Of a stretch of DNA of 64,000 bases, positions 23,701 to 36,633 are shown piece by piece. Numbering within the stretch: the first letter of the stretch is position 1; each line of letters begins with the position of its first letter. The stretch lies in contig VZSF01011151.1 in the NCBI GenBank assembly GCA_013398295.1, positions 62,974 to 126,973 of the forward strand, written 5' to 3'. Below the pieces are notes generated by a model, which worked only from the letters and a program-made list of their open reading frames with translations, was not told the origin of the DNA and ran no database searches. The translations under genes and the position numbers were made by a program. This DNA comes from Chionis minor (Eukaryota > Chordata > Aves > Charadriiformes > Chionididae).

Positions 23701-26700
23701 CGTTTGATGTGGTTGACACTCTTTCAATATTAATTCCTTGGTGTGTCATATGTTGCACGATCGTAGTTATTAATGTTCTCCAAGATCCCAGATATTTGCA
23801 TTCATCATTCTTCTATTATACAAGAAAATAATCCATTAAGCTATTTTAAATATTAATAGTGGCATTAATAATATTAAAATAATGAAAATGTATGTCCATT
23901 ACAATCTGTATTTATTTGGGAAAAAAATCAGTTTGGTTTTGTCTGGAGCTTGTTGGATGACTGTATCTACAGTAAGGTGTCAAAATGCAGTCTTTTTATT
24001 CCTCCCTGCAGAGACAAAAACAAAACAAGAGTCAGTCATTTCAACCACACTGAACGATTGTGCTGAGCTGTACCAGGACAAAATCATTTTGTGGTTATAG
24101 GAATTCTGAGCCAGACCTACAGTACATATTTAGCTGGTCCCTATGGAAAGACAAGAGCTGTTCAAAAGTGCTGATTTCATTATAACAGACAAAACAGAGT
24201 CCTCACACTGAAGAGTTATGCAAACACCATTACTGTGTCAAGGATTGTCCTAGAATATCATGGGGCCATGGAACCACTCTCACGTACCAATGACTCCCTT
24301 CCTCCCCTTCTCCATTGCATGCAATGCTTAGGCAGAGATAGTTAAAATGGTTGAAAAATATTTGGGGGGGCATTTCAATGCATTTAAGTTGTAAATAAAT
24401 CTTATTGAAAACTCAGTTTCAAGCAGCTCCATGTCAAAGTAGGCACTAATTATTAAATATATATCATGTCTTTGATTGCCATCAGCTGCAGTTACGTGTA
24501 TGCCCCATTTCCTTGCTGGGTTAGGTTCAAAAGCGAAGAGGTCGGTGACTAGATAAAGTCACAGAACATTCAAATCCAATTTAAATAAGAGCTAAGATAT
24601 ATAGAATCAATTAATACTTTTTTTTCCCCCACTGTCATGCAAGTAGTGGCCAAACACAAATGCCTGAAAAAGGACACAGATTTGCAGACATGAGAATTAC
24701 TCCTGCTTCCAAACTTCACACATCTACCCATAAACGCATTCTCCAAAATTACTTACAGGAAGTATGTTTTTGCTACCTTGTGTAGCAAGGTGAGGTGTCC
24801 TTTCTTATCGTAAAGGAACTCTAAATTAACTCTATGTTTACCACTGTACTGGTCATAAGTTAAAGTTTTTGTACTTCATGCTTTTCAGAAAGATCAAATT
24901 CAAGTCTGACTGTATAAAGAAAAATAGTTTTATAAGTTCACTAGTAATCTTATTTTATATCCCTTTATATGGCATAAAATCTTTTAGATTGCACCCTGCA
25001 CATTTCAAATCTGAATGTTAATTAAGGTGCACTGAAAACATTCCATCTGAACTTACTGTGTACAACATGGCATTTAAGCAATTCCAACATACTGTATTAG
25101 ACCATTTAAAAACTCTTTGTAGGATAATAGGATGATTCAAATAGCTGTCACTGGAGTAAATACAGGTCACAGCTTTACTAATCATAAACAAGCATTTTTA
25201 TAAAAAATTGCTTTTTTGTAAGTGAACCCTCTAATGCAGTGTTGATTTTTTCCAAAGCACTGGGAGAAGTGCAGGTGGCTTTATCTTTAGTTCAGAGCTG
25301 AGCTGAATCTAAAGGTTATCTTGATCATTCAGGTTTTAAAGTGGCTTATATTTTACAAATATTTTGTTCAAAGACCATGGTTTTTCTGAGTCACAATAGC
25401 TGAAACACCAAACTCTAAAGGCACTTCACATCTATAAGGGGGCCTTCCAAATAGACCCTTCAAATCTGCATAGGTGGACTCCACATCTGGAGATTTTTGT
25501 TTGCTTGAGCTTCTTGTTTTCCAGAACAAACTTGTATCTCTTTCCCGTACATCTTTTTTTCTGATTTGAAACTTGATCCCTTGTTAACAATCGATTTAAA
25601 CAGCTCCTGCCCCGTAACTGCCAGGTGTTTATGTCACTGCAAGCACTGATCGGGGGGGTGTGTGTATGTGCAGATAGGGGAAGATGGAGGAGGAAAACAG
25701 TGAGGAGATAAATGAGGATATAACATTATAAAACATTTACAGCTGACTCTACAGAATTCCAGTTTAAAACAACCACTTCCACTAAGAAAAGCTTGCTTCC
25801 ATTCTTTCTTTCTCCAGTCCCTTTTAATAGTAGCTCTTCTTGGAGTCTGTGCTTTCAGCAGCTTCTGCTTTCATGCCTTCCAAGTTTTTCAAATCACAGA
25901 CACAAGCAGATCCGGTAAAGTTGCTGACCTCAGACACCTGCATGTATGACGGTTGTTTGGTTTAAGATTTCCATGAGTATCTTAGCTGGATTTAGCATTT
26001 AAGTCTTCCCTGTGGAGTGCCGTGCTCTTGAAAGGGCATCAGTAAAGCATTTCAGCAGTGAGATTTGTGTGTGAGAGATACAGCATACTCCTACTGTTTA
26101 TCTTCTCGGACGACATTTATCATTATCAGACTGATCAGTGGCTAGCCATGGATGTGAGGCTACTTACAGACAGAATGATGTGCAGAATGATTATCAAGCC
26201 GACCAACACCTCTACTGCTCAGGTCCACTGAAGCCCTTAAGGAGCCGGCAGGTGTTCTCTCCAGTCCTCCACACAGATGAACAGGGGAGCGGAAGGTCTG
26301 GGAGTTGCCTAGAATACGAAAGGAGCCCTCTCGCTGCTTGATGTTTTATACGGAAAGAAATTAAACTCTAATATTTAACATTGTCAAAGCTTAGGCATTC
26401 CTTCAGTGCTTCATCACTACAGAGACGTGCATTATTTTTATAGAGGAAGAACTCTTAAAAAAGGAGACATAATTGATTTATCTTCTCCCATCTTCAATGT
26501 CATGGATTGTTACAAACCCATGATTTACTCATTAGGTAGTATTTATTGCCTTTCACAGAAAGTGGGGTAAACTTATCTAATGGGAACGTCTTATTTCTAA
26601 CTGTCTTACGTGTAAGAAAGTAGAACTAGTTAAGAAGCATTCGCTTTCTGTGTTAGTAGCACCCATGCCTTTCGCTAGGAATTACTAATATACCCAACAG

Positions 26701-27661
26701 TATTGACTTTGAAATTCAGTTCACTACCAGGTTTATAATAGCATGTAATCAAACTCTCACTCAGCACCATGTTTCATTGGTGACACGACATAATCCATTT
26801 TCTGTGTGTTAAAACTAGGGTAAGCTCTTTTTAGTGTTGAAATGTCAACCGTGCTGCCTGACACATGTTTTGATTGAGTTCGGACATCCTGTTGGGCCGA
26901 CTGAGAAACTGACTTTTAAAGCAGCGCTTATGAAAAGCCTTTGGTACATTTATCTTTGCAACTGTTCCTTTGTTCTGTTCCCACAGCAGGCTGCAAAGTG
27001 AATTTTTTTTTCTTTCCATTCATAAAATATAACCAAACATGTTTCAATGTAAAATTTAAAAATAATATCCATAATTAGATAAGAATCAAATAAAAATCTG
27101 ACAAAGGATGTTCTACCATAAGTTCCGTTAGACATCACAAAGGAGCAGAACAGCAGGACAGATTAAAAAAAAAAAAAAAACAAAAACCACCCATAAAGGG
27201 ATGGGGGACAAGTAACTGAACAGGGAGTGCTGAATATGAGATGAGACAACAAATTCTAATGGATTTGAAGGACAAAGACTAGAAAAGGTATGAAAAGGTA
27301 TAAAAAGTAAAAGGAAAGACATAAGGGGGACTGGTATTGTTCAATTTGCAAGATAAAAGAAAATGTTAGGAGAAGAGGGAGTTTTTGAGTTCTTTGCAGT
27401 AACTGCTCTGGCCACCTATGTTTCCTCAAAAAAAAAGAAAAGGTGGGGGGCAGGCAGGTGTGATTTACTGGTTAATCCTTAACTATTTATATGCCTTATT
27501 TTGTAAGAGTAACTCTAGATGGTTGACAATTAAGGAGAAATATTTCATTTTAGAAACTGCAAATTGATGAAGTGTAATTTTTTAATTAGAATATTTCATT
27601 TTTGTATTTATCTTATTCTGGATTAAAATACATTCAATTTTTTTTTTTCTTTGTCTTGTAG
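20734..27661. other. Non-coding stretch, no gene recognised
   Basis: Nearly 7 kb of AT-rich sequence. ORFs at 21379-21721 (107 codons), 26138-26341 and the others show no family signature. Sub-regions near 23700-23880 and 24440-24510 are dense in TAAT, ATTA and CAGCTG cores, as in many conserved non-coding elements, but I have no alignment to support that. An A16 run lies at 27165-27180. A small hairpin at 25285-25314 is described under findings. Confidence 0.5.
27165..27180. repeat. Poly-A tract (16 bp)
   Basis: A16 followed by CAAAAACCACCC. No retroposed body with a recognisable family lies directly upstream. Confidence 0.9.
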
Positions 27662-27843
27662 AGACCATTCAGTTATATGATAATCAGCAACAGGAGTTCT
27701 GTTGCAACAAAAACTTCATAAAAGACTCAACATTCAGAACAACATCCCTTTCTCCAACATGTAACAAAAGGTTTTGTACTACATTCAAAGGAGATGCAGA
27801 AGGAATTGTTGACAAATTCCTTGTTCTAGCCTGCACCTTATAA
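27662..27843 (+). other. Exon-like segment ending in a stop codon (candidate terminal exon)
   Basis: A long pyrimidine tract (T-rich, then CTTTGTCTTGTAG) ends in AG at 27661. After two leading bases, the frame from 27664 is open for 59 codons to TAA at 27841-27843. Visible pieces are TIQLYDNQQQEFCCNKNF, then CNKRFCTTFKGDAEG and VDKFLVLACTL at the end. It is cysteine-rich (five Cys). It has no ATG start, so a simple ORF search misses it. An AATAAA lies about 190 bases downstream (28029-28034). The two leading bases would complete a codon left by a phase-1 donor; both 7968 and 10369 are phase 1. I do not recognise the protein, and 59 open codons after an AG can occur by chance. Confidence 0.2.
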
Positions 27844-28992
27844 AGACTTGGCCAAAGTTTGGCAAGATACCTTTCACAAGCCTCTTAGAGTCTCATTCAA
27901 TTTTGGAGTGACCTTGGGAAGGTTAGCATTTACACTATCCAGACTTCACAGTGCTCTTCTTTTTGCTCTCTGCTTGTTTTCCTGTAGTGTCTTTGTAATA
28001 TTTTAATGTCTTTCAAATAAGTCTTCTTAATAAACATGTACAAGCATGTGTATGCTGCATCAGGTTTGACCGGTTTCTGGTGGTCATTAAAACATGGATT
28101 CAAGAGCCACCATTCCAAAGCACTACTCATGCTAAACACGATTCCCTCTGCTTGTTAAAAAAGGCAGGTCTATGGCCTAGGATGATGTTTGGTTAGCACA
28201 TACAACCTCTCATCTTGTGGTAGAGGAAAACAATTTCATCTTCACAGTGAAGTCCATTTATTGTAGGTCTGAGAGTAGTGATTTTAGTCCTCACGCAGAA
28301 TTCTAGCCTCCTGCAAGGAGACAGAATTTAGATTTTAACTGAGTGTGTCACTGAGCCCAGTAACATAGGCTGGAAGCTCAAATATTTATGATTAACAATT
28401 CTTATTTGAATGCTTAGATGTATTAACTTACTACAAGGTACTCCAAGAATGAAGATAAATTTATCCATAAATGTGTAATCCATTCAATGGCTTATTCCAG
28501 TAATACAAATAAATATATCTTTTACCCTTTATGCTTGTAATGGTAACAGGCAACTGAACTATGCTGACAATTTTTATTAAGTCTACAAGTTATCTTGAGT
28601 GCTAAAGAGGTATTTTCTTAGACTTCTACAGCACAACACTGTGGGATCAGAAATACTGTTCAGTGAGGGTGGCTATAAAATTGCTGCCACTTTCTCCTGT
28701 TCACTTAGAATTATCCAGTGAAAATGAACTTTTAGTTCTCTGTAGGTATATTGACAGAATTTTTTTTTTGCTCTAAGTAAACAAGCAGAATCCGCAAGCA
28801 CACTGGGTCATATTTTAATAAAGTATTGACTTTTTTTTTTTTTTTAACTAGTCAAGTAAGTTACTCAAAACTGGCAGCTTTGAAAAATCATTAATGCATG
28901 ACAAAATTTGTTCTATATCCTGAGTGACTAAATCCTGCCTAATTAATGCTAGCATAAATCCAAAGGAATTGAGTGGAAATAAAATTACTTAC

Positions 28993-29081
28993 ACTTTCTT
29001 TCTCTGGCCTAATGGACTGCAACATTTGGTCCACATTGTTTAATATAATGGAATTTACTTTTGATATGCAAAATATTTCAA
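28993..29081 (-). other. Exon-like segment on the minus strand
   Basis: Read on the minus strand, a C/T-rich tract (ATTCTTCTTTTCTTCTTGC) is followed by CCTGGCAG ending at 29082. An 89-base segment follows, and then GAAAGT|GTAAGTAATT, a strong donor, at 28992. One frame is open: EIFCISKVNSIILNN, then VDQMLQSIRPEKES, entering in phase 1 and leaving in phase 0. Two extra AGs lie between the pyrimidine tract and the chosen acceptor, which weakens it. The protein is not recognised. Confidence 0.2.
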
Positions 29082-32000
29082 CTGCCAGGACTCTCATGCA
29101 AGAAGAAAAGAAGAATCTGAGTAGCTGCCAACATGAACTCTGAATGCAGTACATTTTCATCAAATAGCCTCAACAAGCACTGTTTGCATTAACTTCACTG
29201 TTCACTGAGAATAAATGTCTCATAGTTTCATCAGATCAGAAGTACCAGTTCACATGGAGCAAGAAGAATGGTACTTAATGGGAAGCTTGAAAAATTTGTG
29301 TCATCATACATTTTTTTGCAAATGTTACAAAACAGACAAGTGAAAATATTTTTACTTTTAACATTGACTTTGCCAGTCTGATGAAGCACATGCTTACTTC
29401 ATGAATAGGCTGTTTCTGCGTGACACAAATTGTAATATATGACCTTATATAAAATAATACAAGCTTAAAAGGCATTGTGTCGATAGCAAAAAACTAGGGA
29501 AAACAATCATTACTTAAGGCCACATGCATGTGAAAGAACTCATTATATTGTATTTTCCCCCCTCCAAAATAACGAAAAATTCATAACCATTCAAGATACG
29601 TGCAAAGATGTCACTATGCTATTTCTACAAGTCACATAAACAACACTTACACCTAAAAAATAACAAACCCAACCCCTCAGGCTTGCATATATATGAGACT
29701 AACTTCTATGTTTTAAGGCCAAGCCTGGTATTTTAGCATTTTAATCATGCAATCATGTGTAATGAACTAATTTGTTACAACATCTCATTGAATTCCTAGC
29801 TGATACATGTTTACTCTTACCCTCCTCTTGCCCCCAAATCATTTGTAATACAAATTAGGAAAACAAATAAAAATCACGACCAAAATCAACTAGGAAAACA
29901 AAAGTTATTTCCTGGTCATTATGTCCTGACAGTACCATCATCCACCTCTTACAGAAGTCCAGAGAAGTACGTGGTACTTATCAACTCCCTTGCTCCAAAC
30001 TAGCAACACAGTACAGTGCCCAGAGCAGTCTTTGCAGCTGGAAGAGCCAGTGTTAAACTGTAGTCAATGTGGAATCTTGGTCGTGAGAAAGTCTTTCAGA
30101 AGCTCAAGGTCTCCAAATGGTCTAGGCACTGACAGGGCAATTGCCTTCACAGAACCAGAGCTTCTACAGCAGCCATGATACGACGTAACGAGCAGACCAA
30201 GGATTTAGAAGTATGGAAGCATGTGAGTGAAGCTAATAAAGCTGTATGTCTGTTTGGATAAGCCGTTTTCCACAATACAATGAGCCCGGTTGGCTCTATT
30301 ATGTGCAATAAAGATGGCTGACTATACTCTGAGGCATCCTTAAAGGCTTTTTTCCAAACATTCTGCCTTAGGTCAATAGGATCTAAGGTTCTTTCCATGC
30401 TAGTGGTGTAGGTAAGCTCTGATTTAACCTTATTGTCAGTAAGATACCTGTTCGAACCTAGGAATGAAGACTTTCAACTAAGACTGGACTGTCATGCAGC
30501 TCCACAACTCAGAAGAACAAAATGGGTTCCCATTAATGAGGAGTTTCCATTTATAGGAAAAAGCATAAGCACTAAAGAAAGGTAGCTGATAAGATTTCAT
30601 GATAGAGAAGGTGAGAAAATCTATAACACCATGAAACACTTATATACTCAATTAAAGAAATGAACATCCTCTCAGATAACACTCTTTTGTTCATGTGAAC
30701 TTATGAGGACTCTCTTCATATCTATTTTGCAGAAAGTAAGTTGATTTTTTGGGGGCTTGAAGGTCTAGAAATTTACTATAAACAATAATTACCACGACTC
30801 TGATTACTTTACTGCCCTTTAACTGTGAGAACTAAACTTGCAGCTACTGAGATGCTCTAGTAAGTGCCCAAAGCAGATGCATAAGCAAAATACACAGTTC
30901 CAAATATGCCAAATGCGTAATTGTAGATGGAGAAGTGACCACCCAGATAAGCAAATGTTTTTCACAAGGAAATATAAATAAATAAATAATCACAACTTAT
31001 TTTTACCTATTTGCTCTCACCTTCTTAACAGAGCATGTTTTATTTGATTTCAAACCTGATCCATCATCTCACTAGAGTATTTAGTTATAATCTAATGTAG
31101 CAGCTAGCATAAATTAGGCCTAGTTAGCATAGCTATTCGTATAGACCCATGAACTTTAACTGATTTTTTTTTTGGTGTATGTAGTAGAAGGAGATATAAA
31201 TATGGCCTACCTTAAACAACAGAATAGTTTTGGTGTGCTAAAGGAAGTAGATGGGCAAACAACCCATTGATCGTCAGGAAGTGCAAGTGTCCAGAGGTGG
31301 GCAGGCGGTGGCCATGGCAAATAAGAAAACACCTGTTCAAATTGGACAGCCTAAACATCATCAAGGTATTCTCTACTCAGTCCTAAAGCTAAGGACACAT
31401 AAGAATACTGGAGTAACTAAGAGTTTCTGAAAAATGCTCTGGAGAGGGATGCCCCACAACCCTCCACCGGGATCATTTCTCCAACCTTGGGAACTGAGGG
31501 AGCAGAAAAAAGCCCATGATCCTGCACCAGGACTGTGTGTAGCATAGCAGGAGCCTCTATGCTGGCCTGCCCAACCTCCCACTGGGTCTGTGCCATCTCT
31601 CCTGTGGAATGGGGAAGTTGTGTGATTCATAAAATTGCATATATCTGTGATGAAAGTGCTTCGGTAATCAAATCCATTTAGCTTCCACACTGTCATTTTT
31701 CCTTAAACATCGACACCTGGATACTTAAGAAGACATCCAAATACTTGGCAAGGCCCATTCTTTTCATGGGCAAATGCAATCTTTATGTCGGTGACAAAAA
31801 CGTAGCCCACTGAAAAATATGGAAGGCGGTAGAAGACACAATGGCTAAAACACAGCTATTGTCATGGCACGTCTTCCTAGACAAATGCGTGCAGGCACAA
31901 ATTTAGACAAAGAATTCGCATAGCTTCTAAGGCAAGTATTCACAGCACCATAATATTTTATCTTGCTCTAATTGACAACTTATCTGTGGAAGAAAACGAT

Positions 32001-32516
32001 TTGGCAAGCTGTCTTCATAATAAACTTCTAGAATTGTTTTATTATGGGTTGCTTTGTGTATCTGCATTTCAGAACAGATGCACTCGGAAAAAATGTTATC
32101 TGTGTCACATTTTGGGGCTTCTTACAGCATGTTTGATGGTCTTTTAAGGAAAATTTAAGTGCATGTTAATTCTATATGACTTAAAGTAGTGCACTGTATT
32201 TTAAGTATCATCTGATATCACTATTGCCACTTTCCTGCACGACCAGGCGGATGCAACAAAGTACCTCAGCTGACAGATGTGCAAGTTTCAGGATATATCT
32301 GGAGTTCTCCAGGCTGGCAAAAGACTGAAGTCAATGTGAGTTTTACAGGTGTTTAGCCTGCATCAGGAATACCAAGCCCCAAGTATAGTTAGATGGATGT
32401 TACAGTGAAAGAAAATGAAATGTGGGCTCACATTAGTAATTGTGTAGTTTGATGCTAATCTGATAGATAATTTTTATATTATTTTGGGAAATAATAGTGT
32501 GTCAGCATGTGAACTA

Positions 32517-32609
32517 CAAAAAAAAAACCCAACCCAACAACAACAACAAAAACCCAACAAAAAAACAAACAACTGACCAAAAAAACCCAACAAACTCCAA
32601 AACCCAAAG
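32517..32609. repeat. A/C-rich low-complexity block
   Basis: A runs are interspersed with ACCC and (CAA)n units, including (CAA)4 near 32541. It is of the AACCCAACAA style common in bird genomes. It has no coding meaning. Confidence 0.9.
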
Positions 32610-33827
32610 AGTGTATTAGTAGCAGATGCAGTCATGCAATGAAGGGACATACAGGTGTGGCAGAAGGCAGTGTTTTTTGGTCACAGATGCCAAGTGAAGA
32701 CACCTGGGTACCCTGTGCATGCTCTGCTCTTAGACAACAGCTCACGGGTTTTGGAGCTTCACTTGACAGCTTTCTCCTGCACAGTGGAAAAAAGATTAGT
32801 GGGAACTTCTGTTATGAAATACATGGGGCCAATCTAAAAATCAGGAGTCCTGATTATACTAGGCACAGCACAAATATAGAGCTAGGGACAGTCCAGTGCT
32901 AAAAGGATTACAGACGAAAAAAAGATTAAATAAAGATTACTGTATCCTTCTTACATATGAGGGAGAGGAGCTCAGTTCACATGAATGAGTTCTTCCAGTC
33001 ATACAAAAGGGGAATAGTGGAACATGGATTTAATCCTAGGTGCCTGGAACATTGCTCTCATCATTTGTATTGCCAATATTCTTCATGATGTTTGTGGAGG
33101 CCTGAGCCTTCCTCTCACCCCAGCATCCCCACTGCCAGGGACTCACAACTCACTTTTCTGCAGAAATCTCCAGAAAATCGTGTCTTGTTTGTAAAAGAAG
33201 AAGCTACTGAAAGCTTAAAAATAAAAATAAAAAAACCTCTTTTACTCTCCAGATGTGTTTTTCTCATGCTGCCCAGTCACACATATTTGCATGTGTGTGT
33301 ACTAAATATAAAAAGCGTATTAAGTCATCACATGGCACTTCTGTAAGAAAGGTACACCGAGGAAAGGTAGGTCAAGGATGAGAACTGTGATGGTGAAAAT
33401 CGATTGAAAGCAAAGCACAAGTGTTTCTTATAAAGCTGCAGCCTTGGCTGTGAGGGACTCTGTGGAGGTGGGAGCTGCTGGAGAATCTCTGCTCTGTTTG
33501 TCTTGCTGCAGCACTAGAGCCACTGGTCCAACGGAACGCTGCTGTGCTAACCAGTGAAGCAGGAACCAAGATTTAATCTTCGTTCTGATTCTGTAGGTAC
33601 TTTTGGGGGGCAAAAAAATATCACTGTGGGGTTCGCAGTTGGCAGTGTCTGTGTTTGTTACCCACTGCACAAAAAACACCAGCAGAAGAGAAAGGCAGTC
33701 TTTTCTCTCCCTTTGCACACCAGGAGGTGATGCCCATACAGGGGACAATACAGGAAGCAACAATTAATTATTTGACATTGTTGAAGTTAACTACAAAGTG
33801 GAAGAAATGACCAGAATATGCCTCTCC

Positions 33828-33852
33828 TTTAGCCATGCAAAACATGGCTAAA
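33828..33852. other. Perfect 10-bp inverted repeat with 5-base loop, plus short direct repeats
   Basis: TTTAGCCATG and CATGGCTAAA flank a CAAAA loop. The right arm is followed by two further CATGCAAAA units. On RNA this would form a stable small stem-loop. There is no evidence that it is transcribed. Confidence 0.7.
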
Positions 33853-36633
33853 CATGCAAAACATGCAAAACAAGACAGGAGACATGCGGGAAGCGAAAGT
33901 TATTACGAAACCTATATGACTACAAAATGAGTGGATTAAAACTCTAAATCTTACAATTTATACATAAAAACATGTCTAGCCTTTACCAGGCAGAGGTAAT
34001 CTAGGCCCTCAGAAAAACAATAGGGCTGAGGTCTTCAGCTGAGTTCAGGAAAATAAATGCACTAGAAGGCAGTCAGGGATTTTAACTCTGCCTAAAGCCA
34101 CAGATCTGAACAAAGACTGTTTTGCAAGAAAAGCAGTTCCTTCCTCTCTTGCACCTCTGCTGTCTGTGTAAGAAGAAAAATGAAGTGAAAAGAGCATTCA
34201 GGCTGCCGCAAACCTACACACCAGCAGTGAAGGCACCAATGTGTCATTGTTTTTCTCAGCAGGGATTAATTTATCCAACTTAATCATTGATGATAAAAAA
34301 TTTGGAATCTGTGGATGCTAAAATGTAGAGTTATGATGCTGCCACTGTAGTGAAGTAAACATTTAAATCGTCTGAATGCTAAAAAGGAAGCGACACAGCA
34401 GTGTGCTGGTTTTAATGTGTGGCATTCAACAGCACGGATGGTATTGTGGCGCGTATATGCCTACATTGCTAGAGTGATCAGATGCGGAGTATCTACAGGG
34501 TGGTTGGCCAGTATCACAGCCCTACTGGATTACTAAGAAAAAAAGAGGACTGGAATAAAGATGAAGTAACAGCTATCTTGTTCAAATGCCAGGACTGTTT
34601 CTTTGACTGCAGTGGTATCCTCAGGGCCAGTGTAAGGAAAGAAAAAGACAACACAGGGAACACTGGGTCTCAGGGAGGTGAGCTTGCTTTTCCTTCTAGA
34701 GGCCAGGAGCCTCGCAGTGAAAAGATGAGCCACTCTCCTGCTATCAAGGCAAATCTTTGGAGAGGGGAGAAGGGCTGCAGAATACAAAAGGCTCTGTGCC
34801 CTGACTGGAAAAGGGAGAATTTGATTAAGGCTCTTAGCAATCTGTAAAGGAAATACGACGAAGCAGAGAGTCCTCTTTCAATTCAGGAATAAGGAAGGAG
34901 ATCCAACTCTTAAAAGAACGCAGGTTCCTCTTCCCCAGCGGTATTAAAGAGGCAGTTTTGCCACTGCTTCTGCAGGCTAGTATAAGGTGTTTGGGTTTGT
35001 CTTGAAGCAAAGAAAAATAAACAGCTCCCCCACAAATAACTGACCAGGTTGAGATAGGCTGGAGGAATTTCCAGTACTGACCATTTCAAGAAATTAGAAG
35101 GAAGTTTCCCTGATGCATCTGCAATGTAAAACTTCTCCTGAAACTGGTAAGCAGTATTTTTTCAACATTTCTTCCACCAGTCTGTAGGCCCAATTTAGAC
35201 CACCCAGCTGTAATGCTGTGAATTAAAATGTTGTACTTGTCCAATTACATCAACAGCAACATCCCTCACAAACAACTGCATTTCACATAGCTACAACACA
35301 AAAAGCAAATAAACTATACATTGCTTAGGAACAGCATTGCTAATTGCAACCAACGTGTAAGAAACCATACATAACCACTACCCCATTTTTCATCCAGAAC
35401 ATGGATTGGTCAAAAAAAATTAAGCCAAAAAAGCCAAATTCCATTAGAAAAATACATTTTCCTCTGTGGCTGCATACGTGAGGAAAATTATCCCATGCAG
35501 TAGTAGTAGACTCTTGCCTGGGTGTAATATGAAACATAGACTATTTATCTTTGCAGAAGCATAGGAACTTAATCATCACATTGTTCACGGTGTGGCTGTG
35601 CTAACACCATCATCACTCGTTATCCAGATAGCCAGGAAGTTCAAGCGCTTCATGTCTTACTAAGACTCGCTCTTTTAAAACGTGGTGTGAAAACTAAACA
35701 AGTAAATGAAAGACTTGTAAAGTTGTAGGACAAGAAATATTTTTGCTGTTTATGGAAGAAAGATTAGATTAAATTCCCGGTTCCCAACACTGATGCCATT
35801 TCTGTGTTGATTTACACTTGACTTTGGTGCCTGACGGTTAGTCCAAAAAAGACCAAGAAGAATCTTGAATGTCTGAGCTCATGCTCCCTCTACATTTGAA
35901 TAGTATATTCACTGCATGCTTAGAGATTACAGAAACCAAATCTGTTTCATGTCTAGTGTCAAAATGAGTTATGGACTGATAAGAAGCGAGCATTTTTAAA
36001 GAAGAGAAAATATACAGTCATGTTTTTCATAGATTACAAAGGATCGTCCACAGTTTCTGTAGAACAACAGAACAACAACTGTTTACAGTTCAGGCTTCTG
36101 TAGCAGACTCTCCCTGCTGATACAGTGGGGCTCAGTAACACGTGTGTACTACCAGGTGGTGGTTGCGCTGGTGCTATTTACCTCACTGTACTACACAGCT
36201 GCTGTAGCTACAGGGCCATGAATTGCCAACAAATAGGGAAGAACAAAACACTTTTGCTGAACAAGCAGAAGTTGTTAGACAGAACCATTATTACAAACAT
36301 CTGATGCAAAGACTTTTCCCACTCTTAGTAGTTTTTTAAAAACCGTATTTAGAACAGACCAAACGCTGTGCAATGTGACCTCTGTCAGCCAGAACTTTCA
36401 GATGGGTCTGTCTACGGAGAACTCAAGTTCCAAAAAGCTTGTAAACAGCTTTTTGCCTTACAGGTTGCATCCCTGCAGGGTGAGTCTTTGCTTTCAGGCT
36501 TGCTTTCAGCCACTTTAGTGGCTTTCTGAGTTGCAGCCAAGTCTATACTCTCCCCTCTTTGAAAATTTCTCTCTCTGTTGCTTCAGACACCTATCTAGCT
36601 GCTTGATTAAGTGTCCCAGTTGCTGGGACAGAG

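Larger units (their letters stand above)
27844..36633. other. Non-coding stretch, no gene recognised
   Basis: Almost 9 kb without a supportable gene. It includes a T15 run (28831-28845), a minus-strand exon-like segment (28993-29081), the A/C-rich block 32517-32609 and a hairpin at 33828-33852. The 121-codon plus-strand ORF at 34482-34847 and the minus ORFs at 31373-31696 and 33428-33763 have no domain, no signal and no neighbouring gene structure, so I do not call them genes. Confidence 0.5.

Noticed and set aside
30395..30475. Possible tRNA because of a TGTTCGAACCTAG B-box-like string
   Set aside because: The T-arm stem does not pair, and no matching acceptor stem or A box lies at the right distance.
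34482..34847. 121-codon plus-strand ORF
   Set aside because: Composition is unremarkable, with no signal peptide, domain or flanking exon structure.
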